The notes beneath the pieces were generated by a model. The model was not told the DNA's origin. It did not search any database and worked only from the letters and a program-made list of their open reading frames with translations. From Myxococcota bacterium (GTDB lineage Bacteria; Myxococcota_A; UBA796; JAJRTE01), in contig JAJRTE010000030.1 of assembly GCA_024278455.1 (NCBI GenBank), positions 1-47,638 on the forward strand: DNA of 47,638 nucleotides. Reading direction: 5' to 3'. Numbering within the stretch: position 1 is the first letter of the stretch; every line of letters begins with the position of its first letter. Positions 26,366 through 35,769 of this stretch are shown here, piece after piece. The position numbers were made by a program, and so were the translations under genes.

Positions 26366-29044
26366 ATGCGACGTTGCGGGATGGTCCTGGCCGGCACGGT
26401 GCTGGCCGCCCTGTGGACACTGGATTCGGCGTGCGGTCCGACGACCATCGAGGAGCCCACTGCGACGCCTGAGGTGACACCCGCCGGAACGCCTACCTTC
26501 GCCCCCGGCCCTGACGTCGACCAGGACGGGTACGGGGCGAACGAAGAGTGCGATGACACCTACGACGAGACCTATCCGGGCGCGGAAGAGACCTGCGATG
26601 GCCGTGACAACGACTGCGACGGCAAGATAGACAACCGCGACATCGACGGCGACGGGTATGTTGCGGAAGCGTGCGGGGGTGAGGACTGCGACGACCAGGA
26701 CAGCCTGATCAACCCCGGTGTCCCGGAAAGCTGCAATGACATCGACGAGAACTGCAACGGCGAAGTCGACGAGGGCACCTTTACCACGTTCTACATCGAC
26801 CGGGACCAGGACGACTACGGGGACCCGAAAGTGAGCGTGGAATCGTGCGTCGCGCCCTCCGGGTACGTGACCAACGACGAGGACTGCCGGGACCAGGATC
26901 CGGATGTCCACCCCGGTCAGCCGGAATTGTGCAACGGCCTGGACGACGACTGCAACGGCCTCATCGACGACGGCCTGGAACTCACCGCTTACTACCCGGA
27001 CGCGGACCAGGATGGATTCGGGGACGCCGACTCCCCGCCATTCCAGACCTGTGACCAGTCTCCACCCGGCTACGTCCTGAACGACGAGGACTGCGACGAT
27101 ACGAATGGTGCCGTCCATCCAGGCGCCACCGAGGTATGCAACGGCCTGGACGACGACTGCGACGGCTTCACCGACCAGGACGACCCCGAAGGCACAACCG
27201 GCTATTCGACCTTCTACCGCGATCGAGACGGCGATGGATACGGCGTGGAGAGTCCGACCCAGGAGGGCTGCACAGCCCCGGCGGGATACGCCGGCACCCC
27301 CGGTGACTGCGATGACACGCGGTCCGACGTCTACCCCGATGCCGAGGAAGCATGCGACGCCGTGGACAACGACTGCGATGGAGAACGCGACGAGTCGTTC
27401 TCGCGAACCGCGTACCAACTCGACAACGATGGAGACGGTTTCGGGTCAGAGCAGATCATGGCCTGCGCCGACCTGGCCGATCCGGCCGGCGCGAACCTGG
27501 TTACCGCCCGCGGCGACTGCGACGACGCCTCGTCAAAGGCCTATCCTGGCGCCGCGGACGTGCCAGGGGATGGTACCGACACGGACTGCGGCGGCTCCGA
27601 CGGCCCAGACCCCCACGTCGGTCTCTCCGACACCTCCCTTGCTTCCCTGCAATCCGCGCTCGACGCCGCCACTCCAGGCGCCACCGTGTGGGTGGGCCCG
27701 GGAAGCTACCTGGAAGCGGAAATCGACTTCCACGGGAAGGCAGTCCAATTGCGTTCCACGCAAGGACCGGAGACGACCCTGGTCGACGCGGGCGGAGGCG
27801 GTACCGTCGTCCTGTTCCAGTCTGGCGAAGACGAGGAGACCGTTCTGGATGGATTCTCCCTCTCCGGCGGAACGGCCACCGAAGGGGGCGGCATCTTCCT
27901 GTTCTACTCGAGCCCCTCCATTGCCTGGTGCACCATCGAGGACAACCAGGCAGACTACGGTGCTGGAATGTTCCTGTTCGGCGCCGCGCCGGCACTCTCC
28001 CGGCTGTCCATCGGCAACAACGACGCGACCACCGAAGGCGGCGGGGTCTACATGAAATCCTCGACCGCCACGCTCGTGGATGTCACAATCACGGACAACA
28101 TCACCGCCGGACAGGGCGGAGGTATCTGTCTCCGCGCGTCCAGCCCCACCATGGAGGACGTCGTGGTATCCGGGAACGACGCCGATCTCGGAGGAGGCGC
28201 CTACCTGGCCTCGGGGTCGGCTCCCATCGCCAGCCACCTGCAGGTGACGGGAAACACCGCATCGAAAGGTGCGGGCCTGTACCTCGACAGCGCTTCCCCC
28301 TCCTTGACCAACTGCACCATCGCCGCCAACGTCGCGGGTGGTGACGGGGGCGGGGGCTACTTCAAGTCCTCGAGTCCCATCCTCGCCAACGTGTGGGTGG
28401 CCGAGAACATCGCCGCGAACTTCGGGGGAGGCCTGGCCCTCAGTTCGTCCAACCCGGCGGCGGACAATCTCGTCGTGTCGGACAACACCGCACCTTACGG
28501 CGCCGGTATCTACCTCTCCGCCTCGAGTCCTACGCTGCGCCATCCGCTCGTGATTCGGAACGACTCGAACGGTCAGGGGGGAGGAGTGTACGTCATCGAA
28601 ACGGGTTCGGCACCGGATATCGAGAACGGTATCATCGCCTACAACACGGGTTACAACGTCTACAACCACCCCGCCTACCCCGGCTCGCCACAGATCCGGT
28701 ACACCATTCTCTACGCTCCAGACGGTTCGGGAAACCACAACCTCGAGAGCACGGACGAGACAGTCCGCGAGATCGAACCGGGATTCCTCTCGTACCAGGG
28801 CGGCGAACCGGCATCGTGGCACCTCGCCACGGACTCCCCGGCCGCGGACAGCGGTGCGCCCGGCACCGCGGACCCAGACGGCTCTCCCGCGGACCTCGGC
28901 GCGTTCGGCGGTCCGTTCGGCGACGGCTGGGACCTGGACGCCGACGGGAGACCGGCCTATTTCTGGCCCGGGATCCCCGCCGACGCCCCGCAAGGGTACG
29001 ACCCAGGCGACTACGATCTCGACGACGGCGACCCGCTCCAGTAG
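26366..29044 (+). CDS. MopE-repeat / parallel beta-helix lipoprotein
   Basis: An 892-residue predicted lipoprotein. The start at 26366 is chosen because the signal MRRCGMVLAGTVLAALWTL ends at the lipobox DSAC right after it, although the frame is open upstream. A Thr/Pro linker (TATPEVTPAGTPTF) leads into about six MopE units (ETCDGRDNDCDGKID, YYPDADQDGFGDAD). From about residue 420 (SLASLQSALDAATPGATVWV) a parallel beta-helix rich in GGGxYLxSxSP turns extends to about 790. The end, YFWPGIPADAPQGYDPGDYD, matches the end of the gene at 23663-25894. The two are duplicated, divergently transcribed genes. Likely outer-surface location; ligand unknown. Confidence 0.88.
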   Translation: MRRCGMVLAGTVLAALWTLDSACGPTTIEEPTATPEVTPAGTPTFAPGPDVDQDGYGANEECDDTYDETYPGAEETCDGRDNDCDGKIDNRDIDGDGYVAEACGGEDCDDQDSLINPGVPESCNDIDENCNGEVDEGTFTTFYIDRDQDDYGDPKVSVESCVAPSGYVTNDEDCRDQDPDVHPGQPELCNGLDDDCNGLIDDGLELTAYYPDADQDGFGDADSPPFQTCDQSPPGYVLNDEDCDDTNGAVHPGATEVCNGLDDDCDGFTDQDDPEGTTGYSTFYRDRDGDGYGVESPTQEGCTAPAGYAGTPGDCDDTRSDVYPDAEEACDAVDNDCDGERDESFSRTAYQLDNDGDGFGSEQIMACADLADPAGANLVTARGDCDDASSKAYPGAADVPGDGTDTDCGGSDGPDPHVGLSDTSLASLQSALDAATPGATVWVGPGSYLEAEIDFHGKAVQLRSTQGPETTLVDAGGGGTVVLFQSGEDEETVLDGFSLSGGTATEGGGIFLFYSSPSIAWCTIEDNQADYGAGMFLFGAAPALSRLSIGNNDATTEGGGVYMKSSTATLVDVTITDNITAGQGGGICLRASSPTMEDVVVSGNDADLGGGAYLASGSAPIASHLQVTGNTASKGAGLYLDSASPSLTNCTIAANVAGGDGGGGYFKSSSPILANVWVAENIAANFGGGLALSSSNPAADNLVVSDNTAPYGAGIYLSASSPTLRHPLVIRNDSNGQGGGVYVIETGSAPDIENGIIAYNTGYNVYNHPAYPGSPQIRYTILYAPDGSGNHNLESTDETVREIEPGFLSYQGGEPASWHLATDSPAADSGAPGTADPDGSPADLGAFGGPFGDGWDLDADGRPAYFWPGIPADAPQGYDPGDYDLDDGDPLQ

Positions 29045-29265
29045 GAGAGAGGCGCGGGGGCGCTGCAGCACGGGCTTTCCTCCGGGACCCCCACAACATG
29101 GTCGTGCAAACCAAGCGCTCCGGGCGGTCGATCATCTTCCACCGGGACGCGATGAAATGGTTGAAACCTGCCAAGGTAGACAGTGGCCAACGACTTCTCG
29201 AGCGAATCCCCGGCACTCTCACCCGCGTATGCCGCTCATGACCAGCCGCACCGTCCACGAGAAGG
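29045..29265. other. Intergenic stretch before the minisatellite
   Basis: No confident gene. A 47-codon frame on + from ATG 29098 to TGA 29239-29241 (MVVQTKRSGRSIIFHRDAMK) is present but has no clear ribosome-binding site and no recognised family, so it is noted without a function. Confidence 0.25.
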
Positions 29266-29735
<470 letters not shown>

Positions 29736-29807
29736 TCCAGGCTTTCACCGGTTGACAGCAATCGCCCCGACACCTAAGATGGCGGACAGCGCCATTCCGG
29801 AGGACAC

Positions 29808-30827
29808 GTGACACCGCCTGAAAACACCCCCAGTACCGTCTCCCCGACAGCCACGGCACGATGGCTGGACCGGCTACGGGACGTTCGAATCGGCGTGCTC
29901 GGGGACCTTATGCTCGACCGCTTTCTGCGGGGACGGGTAAGGCGCATCTCGCCCGAGGCCCCCGTGCCGATCGTGGAAATGGACGGCAGCAGGGACCCCT
30001 TGGAACGGCCCGGAGGAGCGGCGAACGTCGCCGCCAACCTGGTCGCGCTCGGCGCTCGAACCACCTTGTTCGGGGTCACGGGGCACGACGACGACGGTGC
30101 ACGGTTGCTGCGACTGTGCGAACGCGCCGGGATAGAGACACGCGCGGTGACCTCCATGCCCGGGCGTCCCACGACCGTGAAGACCCGCGTCGTCGCCCAG
30201 GGACAGCAGATCGTCCGCTTGGACCTCGAGGTGACGACCCCGCTACCCGGCGACCGCACCGCCGCGCTGTATGGTCGGCTCCTCGACGCAGCGCCCGAAC
30301 TTGATGCGGTGATCGTTTCCGACTATGCAAAGGGCGTTGTTGTTCCGGGGCGATTCGAGGGGTTACTCGCCGAACTCCGCGAGCGGGGCACGTTCGTCGC
30401 CATCGATCCTCGAGTCCGGCACATGGGATCCTACGCCGGAGCCAGCGTGGTGACGCCCAACAAGATCGAGGTGCTCCTGGGGGTGGGACGGGCGGCAGGA
30501 GACGCGGCGGATACCGAGACAGCCGCGCGGGATTGGCTGAACCGGCTCGGCTGCGCCGCCGTTCTCGTCACCCTGGGCGAAGACGGCATGCAACTCGTGC
30601 TGCCCGGCAAGCCGGCGGTGACCATGCCGACTCGAGCAGTCGAGGTATTCGACGTCACCGGTGCCGGCGACACGGTCATCGCCGCGCTGACGCTGGCACG
30701 GGTGGCGGGAGCAGGCTGGCGCGACGCGGTCACGATGGCCAACGCCGCAGCCGGTATCGTGGTGGGGAAGCGTGGCACCGCCGTCGTGCGGCCGGCCGAC
30801 CTTCGCAGAGAACTCGCCAGGCGTTGA
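29808..30827 (+). CDS. rfaE1: D-glycero-beta-D-manno-heptose-7-phosphate kinase (RfaE domain I, PfkB family)
   Basis: A ribokinase-type kinase of 339 residues predicted to phosphorylate heptose 7-phosphate at C1 on the way to ADP-heptose for lipopolysaccharide core. Motifs: IGVLGDLMLDRF, the substrate loop SPEAPVPIVE, GGAANVAANLVALGA, and the C-terminal PfkB signature DVTGAGDTVIAALTLA with the catalytic Asp. Only the kinase half is present; the adenylyltransferase half of HldE (RfaE domain II) is absent, so it should be encoded elsewhere. GTG 29808 follows GGAGGACAC. It starts a co-directional run with yicC, gmk and rel/spoT. Other PfkB sugar kinases are possible but less likely. Confidence 0.85.
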   Translation: MTPPENTPSTVSPTATARWLDRLRDVRIGVLGDLMLDRFLRGRVRRISPEAPVPIVEMDGSRDPLERPGGAANVAANLVALGARTTLFGVTGHDDDGARLLRLCERAGIETRAVTSMPGRPTTVKTRVVAQGQQIVRLDLEVTTPLPGDRTAALYGRLLDAAPELDAVIVSDYAKGVVVPGRFEGLLAELRERGTFVAIDPRVRHMGSYAGASVVTPNKIEVLLGVGRAAGDAADTETAARDWLNRLGCAAVLVTLGEDGMQLVLPGKPAVTMPTRAVEVFDVTGAGDTVIAALTLARVAGAGWRDAVTMANAAAGIVVGKRGTAVVRPADLRRELARR

Positions 30828-30856
30828 TCATCGTCACGCCGGCAAGGGAGATATCG

Positions 30857-31744
30857 ATGCTCATCAGCATGACAGGCTACGGGCAAGGAGAGGCCAGGTC
30901 GGATGCCGTGGCGGTCCGCGTCGAGATTCGGAGCGTCAACCACCGCTTCAGCGACATCCAGGTCCGTCTTCCCCGTGCCTACATGACGCTCGAGCCCCGC
31001 GTCCTGGATCGTGTCAGGCGAGTCCACCGGCGCGGGCGTGTAGACGTCACGGTGCAATGCCGGCGGCTGTCGGACACGGACACGACCGTCCGGGTGGATC
31101 CGTATCTTGCCAGGGAATACCTGGCCCAGCTCTCCGAGCTGAAGGCCCAGTTGGCCCTGGAGGGCGAAATCGGGCTGGACCACGTGCTGCGCCTGGACGG
31201 CGTGGTCACGACATGGGATGCCCCGCGGGAACCGGACGAGGACTGGCCCACCATTGAAGCAGCGTTGTCCGAAGCACTTGCCGCCGCCAAACGCATGCGA
31301 CAGACCGAGGGTCGGGCCGCGACTCGCGACATCGCGGCCCGCGTCGAACAAATCGCCTCGTACCACAAGGAGATTGCCGCGTTGAGCGCCCCGCTCCGCC
31401 AGGAACTGGAACAGCGTCTCGAGCGCCGGGTGGCCGAACTGCTACGCCGGGTGGATGGTGGCGAGATCGACCGTGGCCGGCTTCTCCAGGAGGTCACCTA
31501 CCTGGTCGACAGGGCGGACGTCTCCGAGGAGATAGCCAGGCTGGAGAGCCACATATCCCAGTTTTCCGGACTCCTCGACGCGGAGGGGGCCCAGGGCAAG
31601 CGGATGGAGTTCCTGCTCCAGGAGATGGTCCGGGAGACCAATACGATTGGGTCCAAGTCCAACCGCCCCGACGTGCTCGGCCTCGTCGTGCGGGTCAAGG
31701 TCGAACTGGAGAAGATCCGTGAGCAAGTCCAGAACGTCGAATAG
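30857..31744 (+). CDS. yicC: YicC/YloC family endoribonuclease
   Basis: A 295-residue YicC-family protein. It starts with the family hallmark MLISMTGYGQGEA and IEIRSVNHRF-like VEIRSVNHRFSDIQVRLP, and ends with the conserved MEFLLQEMVRETNTIGSK and a KVELEKIREQVQN tail. Members act as single-strand-cutting endoribonucleases in bacterial RNA turnover. ATG 30857 follows AAGGGAG. Its last 26 bases overlap the start of gmk, the same order as in many bacteria, so the two should be co-translated. Confidence 0.93.
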   Translation: MLISMTGYGQGEARSDAVAVRVEIRSVNHRFSDIQVRLPRAYMTLEPRVLDRVRRVHRRGRVDVTVQCRRLSDTDTTVRVDPYLAREYLAQLSELKAQLALEGEIGLDHVLRLDGVVTTWDAPREPDEDWPTIEAALSEALAAAKRMRQTEGRAATRDIAARVEQIASYHKEIAALSAPLRQELEQRLERRVAELLRRVDGGEIDRGRLLQEVTYLVDRADVSEEIARLESHISQFSGLLDAEGAQGKRMEFLLQEMVRETNTIGSKSNRPDVLGLVVRVKVELEKIREQVQNVE

Positions 31745-32387
31745 CACCGGCGCGCCTGTGGACCCTGGTCTGTTGGTCGTGCTCTCCGGGCCGTCGGGGG
31801 TGGGAAAGTCGACCCTGTGTCGCGCCGTCATGCAACGTCTCGACAACCTCGAATTCTCGATTTCGTTTACCACCAGGCCGCCCCGGCAAGGCGAAGTGCA
31901 TGGTCGCGACTACTTTTTCGTCGATGACGCCACGTTCGACCGGATGATCGCCGAGAATGCGTTCGTGGAGTGGGCCGTCGTCCACGGCAACCGGTATGGC
32001 ACGTCGCTCGAATTCATCCAATCGCGGACGAGAGCCGGGGCCAATCTCATCCTGGACATCGATTCCCAGGGCGCGTCCCTCATCCGGAAGAAGTTCCCCG
32101 AAGGCGTACTCGTGTTTTGTCTTGCTCCTTCTGAAAAATCCCTCGAGAATAGACTGAAGGCACGCGGAACCGACAGCCCGGAGATCATCGCCCGCCGGTT
32201 GCGGAACGCTCGAGCCGAGATCCGGCAGGCCGTGTGGTATGATTACGTCATCGTCAACGATGTGCTCGATCGCGCGGTGGACCAGTTCATGTCGATCCTG
32301 GTGGCCGAAGGGTGCCGTGTCAGCCGGATACCGCGGCGGGTCGAGCGCCTGTTGGCCGCACAGGGACTGGACGATGTCACGGTGTAG
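31719..32387 (+). CDS. gmk: Guanylate kinase
   Basis: Converts GMP to GDP with ATP. The P-loop is SGPSGVGKSTLCRAVM, the GMP-binding region reads SISFTTRPPRQGEVHGRDYFF, and the lid and base region includes LILDIDSQGA. Length 222 residues, slightly longer than usual because of the N-terminal tail if the GTG at 31719 is used; the GTG at 31758 would give a more typical protein of 209 residues. The first start is favoured by the 26-base overlap with yicC and GGAGAAG upstream. Confidence 0.93.
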   Translation: MSKSRTSNSTGAPVDPGLLVVLSGPSGVGKSTLCRAVMQRLDNLEFSISFTTRPPRQGEVHGRDYFFVDDATFDRMIAENAFVEWAVVHGNRYGTSLEFIQSRTRAGANLILDIDSQGASLIRKKFPEGVLVFCLAPSEKSLENRLKARGTDSPEIIARRLRNARAEIRQAVWYDYVIVNDVLDRAVDQFMSILVAEGCRVSRIPRRVERLLAAQGLDDVTV

Positions 32388-32444
32388 GTGGGGCAAGGTG
32401 ATCAGGGCGGCCTGGCTGGTTGGCGAGGCGGGTACAAGCGTTCC

Positions 32445-34607
32445 ATGATCCGATTGAGCGACATCCAGGACAAGGTGACCAGGTACGCGCCCGGCGCGGA
32501 CCTGGACCTTATCGAGCGGGCCTACATCCTGTCGGCCCAGTGCCACGATGGGCAGAAACGCCGGTCGGGCGAGCCCTACCTTATCCACCCGTTGGCGGTC
32601 GCCGACATCCTGGCCGACCTGAAGCTGGACGTGGACTGTATCGCCGTGGGGCTTCTGCATGACGTGATCGAGGACACACTCATCACCTACGAAGAGGTGA
32701 AGGCACAGTTCGGCGTGGACATCGCCAACATGGTGGATGGGCTGTCCAAGATCTCCAAGATCATGTTCAAGTCCCGCGAAGAGGCTCAGGCGGAGAGTTT
32801 CCGCAAGATGGTCTTCGCCATGGCCCGGGATATCCGGGTCGTGCTCGTCAAGCTAGCCGACCGCGCGCACAACATGCGCACCCTGCACTACATGCCGGAG
32901 CGCAAGCAACTACGTATCGCTCGCGAGACTCTCGAGATCTACGCGCCCATCGCGCACCGGCTGGGTATCCAGACCATCAAGATCGAACTCGAGGACCTTT
33001 CCTTCAAGTACCTGCACCCGGATGTCTACCGGGATATCGAGGACAATCTCGCTGCGACTCGAGCGGAGCGGGAGGCGTACATGGAGCGTGTCCGCATCCT
33101 GCTCGCCGACGCCATGAGGTCGGCCCAGCTCGAGGTCGAAGTATTCGGCCGGGTGAAGAACATCTATTCCATCTATCGGAAGATGGTGCGGAACTCGGTG
33201 GAATTCGAGCAGATCCATGATCTGACCGGGTTCCGGATGCTGGTGGAGACGGTCGGGCAGTGCTACCAGGCACTGGGGCAGGTCCATGCCATGTTCAAGC
33301 CCCTGGACTCACGCTTCAAGGACTTCATCGCTGTCCCGAAGTCCAACGGCTATCAATCCCTGCACACCACTGTGTTCGGACCAGACAACGAACAGATCGA
33401 AATCCAGATCCGCACCCGCGAAATGCACGCCGTCGCCGAAACCGGCATCGCCGCACACTGGCGCTACAAGGAGGGCCGGCTTCACCTGGACCGAAAGGAG
33501 ATCGAAGACGTCGCCAAGCTCCGCCAACTCGTCGAATCCGCCCAGGAGGTGGAGGACCCGAGCGAATTCATGCAGTCCATCCGGAGCGACCTCACGTCCG
33601 AGGAGGTCTACGTGTTCACCCCTGCCGGGGCCGTGCTCGCCTTTCCCGAAGGCGCCACTCCCCTCGACTTCGCTTTCGCAATCCACACAGAGGTCGGCCT
33701 CCATTGCACCGGCGCCAAGGTCGACGGGCGCATCGTCCCCTTCGACTACTGTCTCAAGAGCGGCGAGACCGTCCACATCATCACGCACCCATCGGCAAGG
33801 CCCTCCGTCGCCTGGCTCAAGCTCGTCGTCACCTCGCGCGCCAAGACCAAGATCCGAGCATTCCTCCGGCAGGAGGAACGTGTCCGCGGCCGGGAATTGG
33901 GCCGCGGCATCCTCGAGCGGGAGTTCAAGAAACACGGGCTCAACCTCAACAAGCTCATCAAGGATGACGCTTTCAAGCAGCCGCTCCAGTCCTTGCACAT
34001 TCGCAACATGGACGAACTCTACCTGAACGTCGCCCTGGGCAAGATCACGATTGAAAAGGTCCTTCTCGAGTTCGTGCCCAAGGAGAAGCTGCAAACGGAA
34101 CGGGCCAAGGCCTCCCTGGTGGACAAACTCAAGGAGCGCCTGAAGTTCAAGAGGCAAGCAGCTTCCAGTTCGCCGGTGCGTATCAAGGGTGAAGGCGACA
34201 TCCTGGTTTCCTTCGCCAAGTGCTGCAACCCGCTCCACGGCGACCCCATCATCGGGACCATCACGCTGGGTCACGGGATCTCCATCCACTTGGCCGACTG
34301 CCCGAACGCGCTCAACATGGAGCCAAGCCGGCGCATCGAGGTGGCCTGGGACGAGCAGACCCGGCACTATCGAAACGTCAAGATCCGGGTTATCTGCGTC
34401 GATCGGGCCGGCATGCTGGTCCACATGAGCAAGGCCATCGCCCACGACGGCGTCAACATCACGACGGCGGAGTGCAAGTCGATCGGGGACAAGAAGGCGA
34501 TCAACAACTTCGAAATCACGGTCGCCGACAGGGAGACGCTCGACAAGGTCATCGCCTCCCTGGAGCGGGTCAAGGGGGTCATCTCCGTGGAAAGGGTCTT
34601 CGCCTGA
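32445..34607 (+). CDS. Bifunctional (p)ppGpp synthetase/hydrolase (Rel/SpoT)
   Basis: A 720-residue RelA/SpoT homologue controlling the stringent response. The HD hydrolase site is intact (LLHDVIEDT near residue 75, ADRAHNMRTL near 142). The synthetase region has FGRVKNIYSIYRKM, then RFKDFIAVPKSNGYQSLHT, and EIQIRTREMHAVAE. RFKD is the form usual in bifunctional enzymes. The C-terminal half holds TGS (VYVFTPAGAVLAFPEG), a conserved-Cys region (FAKCCNPLHGDPI) and a final ACT domain (VDRAGMLVHMSKAIAHDG). ATG 32445 is chosen; a GTG directly after the gmk stop lacks a binding site. It sits 57 bases after gmk, with no rpoZ between them. Confidence 0.94.
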   Translation: MIRLSDIQDKVTRYAPGADLDLIERAYILSAQCHDGQKRRSGEPYLIHPLAVADILADLKLDVDCIAVGLLHDVIEDTLITYEEVKAQFGVDIANMVDGLSKISKIMFKSREEAQAESFRKMVFAMARDIRVVLVKLADRAHNMRTLHYMPERKQLRIARETLEIYAPIAHRLGIQTIKIELEDLSFKYLHPDVYRDIEDNLAATRAEREAYMERVRILLADAMRSAQLEVEVFGRVKNIYSIYRKMVRNSVEFEQIHDLTGFRMLVETVGQCYQALGQVHAMFKPLDSRFKDFIAVPKSNGYQSLHTTVFGPDNEQIEIQIRTREMHAVAETGIAAHWRYKEGRLHLDRKEIEDVAKLRQLVESAQEVEDPSEFMQSIRSDLTSEEVYVFTPAGAVLAFPEGATPLDFAFAIHTEVGLHCTGAKVDGRIVPFDYCLKSGETVHIITHPSARPSVAWLKLVVTSRAKTKIRAFLRQEERVRGRELGRGILEREFKKHGLNLNKLIKDDAFKQPLQSLHIRNMDELYLNVALGKITIEKVLLEFVPKEKLQTERAKASLVDKLKERLKFKRQAASSSPVRIKGEGDILVSFAKCCNPLHGDPIIGTITLGHGISIHLADCPNALNMEPSRRIEVAWDEQTRHYRNVKIRVICVDRAGMLVHMSKAIAHDGVNITTAECKSIGDKKAINNFEITVADRETLDKVIASLERVKGVISVERVFA

Positions 34608-34710
34608 CCAGCACGGGAAGGAAAGGCGACCTTCGCTCGACATCGGCACCGAGCCGCGAAAGCCTCGAGCTTTTTCACCCGCGCAGCAGCGACGGGAAAG
34701 GTCCGTAACG

Positions 34711-35748
34711 ATGACCATACGGCCGCTCACAGCGACACTCCTGGGCCTCGCGCTCGCCGACCTCGCGCTGCTCTGGCTCACACCTGCCGGCACCGCCTCG
34801 ACTCGAGACGGGGATCCTCGAGTCGGCCTCGTTTTCGACGTCGGCGGCCTGGGCGACAAGTCGTTCAATGACAGCGCATACGAGGGGCTGCTCCTGGCCC
34901 GGCGCCAACTCGGCGCCGGCATCGAGTACATCGAGCCCGGCGACGGGGCGGACCGCGAATCCGGCATCCGGTTGCTCGCCGCACAGGGGGTCGACCTGGT
35001 CATCGGCGTTGGCTTCATGTTCACCGACGACCTCAACCTGGTGGCTCGAGAGTACCCCGGCGTGTTCTTCGCCGGCGTCGATTACGCGCTCCAGATCGGC
35101 AAGAACGGACAGGTCATCCAACCTCCTCCCAACCTGCTGGCGCTCAAGTTCCGGGAAGAGGAGGGCTCGTTCCTCACCGGCGCACTCGCCGCCCTGACCT
35201 CGAAGACCGGGATCATCGGATTCGTCGGCGGCATGGACATCCCGCTGATTCACAAGTTCGAGGCCGGCTATCGCGCAGGGGCCGCTCGAGTCCGGCCTGA
35301 TTGCACCGTGCTGGTCGCCTATGCCGGTGTGAGCCCCCAGGCGTTCAAGGACCCGGGGAAGGGAAAGGAACTCGCCCTGACCCAGTATGCCAGGGGAGCC
35401 GATATCATCTTCCACGCCTCCGGTTCCACCGGCCTCGGTGTCTTCGAAGCCGCCCGGGAAACCGGCAAACTCGCCATAGGGGTCGACGCGGACCAGTATT
35501 CCGAGGCACCGGGCCACGTGTTGACCAGCATGGTGAAGCGCGTGGACCAGGCCGTGCTCCAGGCCGTTCGCTCGGTCAAGGAGGGCCAGTTCCAGGGCGG
35601 TATCATGACGCTCGGCATCAAGGAAGGCGGTGTCGACTACATCTACGACGAACACAACCGGGACCTCATCGACCCGGCGGTGCGCAGGCAGGTGGAGGCA
35701 CTCCGCGCGGCCATCATCTCCGGCGACATCGTCGTGCCATCACGATAG
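34711..35748 (+). CDS. BMP-family ABC transporter substrate-binding protein
   Basis: A 345-residue periplasmic binding protein of the basic membrane protein (BMP/Med) family, which binds nucleosides or related compounds. The N-terminal hydrophobic stretch TATLLGLALADLALLWL could be a signal or anchor; no lipobox Cys is seen. Family motifs: VGLVFDVGGLGDKSFNDSAYEG, with the canonical GDKSFND; VDLVIGVGFMFTDDL; GFVGGMDIPLIHKFEAGYRAG; HASGSTGLGVFEA; and GVDADQY. ATG 34711 follows GGGAAAGGTCC. It is 21 bases upstream of the ATPase gene, so they form one unit. Confidence 0.92.
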   Translation: MTIRPLTATLLGLALADLALLWLTPAGTASTRDGDPRVGLVFDVGGLGDKSFNDSAYEGLLLARRQLGAGIEYIEPGDGADRESGIRLLAAQGVDLVIGVGFMFTDDLNLVAREYPGVFFAGVDYALQIGKNGQVIQPPPNLLALKFREEEGSFLTGALAALTSKTGIIGFVGGMDIPLIHKFEAGYRAGAARVRPDCTVLVAYAGVSPQAFKDPGKGKELALTQYARGADIIFHASGSTGLGVFEAARETGKLAIGVDADQYSEAPGHVLTSMVKRVDQAVLQAVRSVKEGQFQGGIMTLGIKEGGVDYIYDEHNRDLIDPAVRRQVEALRAAIISGDIVVPSR

Positions 35749-35769
35749 CACCGGCAACCGGGGGAAGCC

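Noticed and set aside
32388..34607. GTG at 32388 as the rel/spoT start.
   Set aside because: It directly follows the gmk stop with no ribosome-binding site, and the added 19 residues have no counterpart in the family; ATG 32445 matches the family N-terminus.
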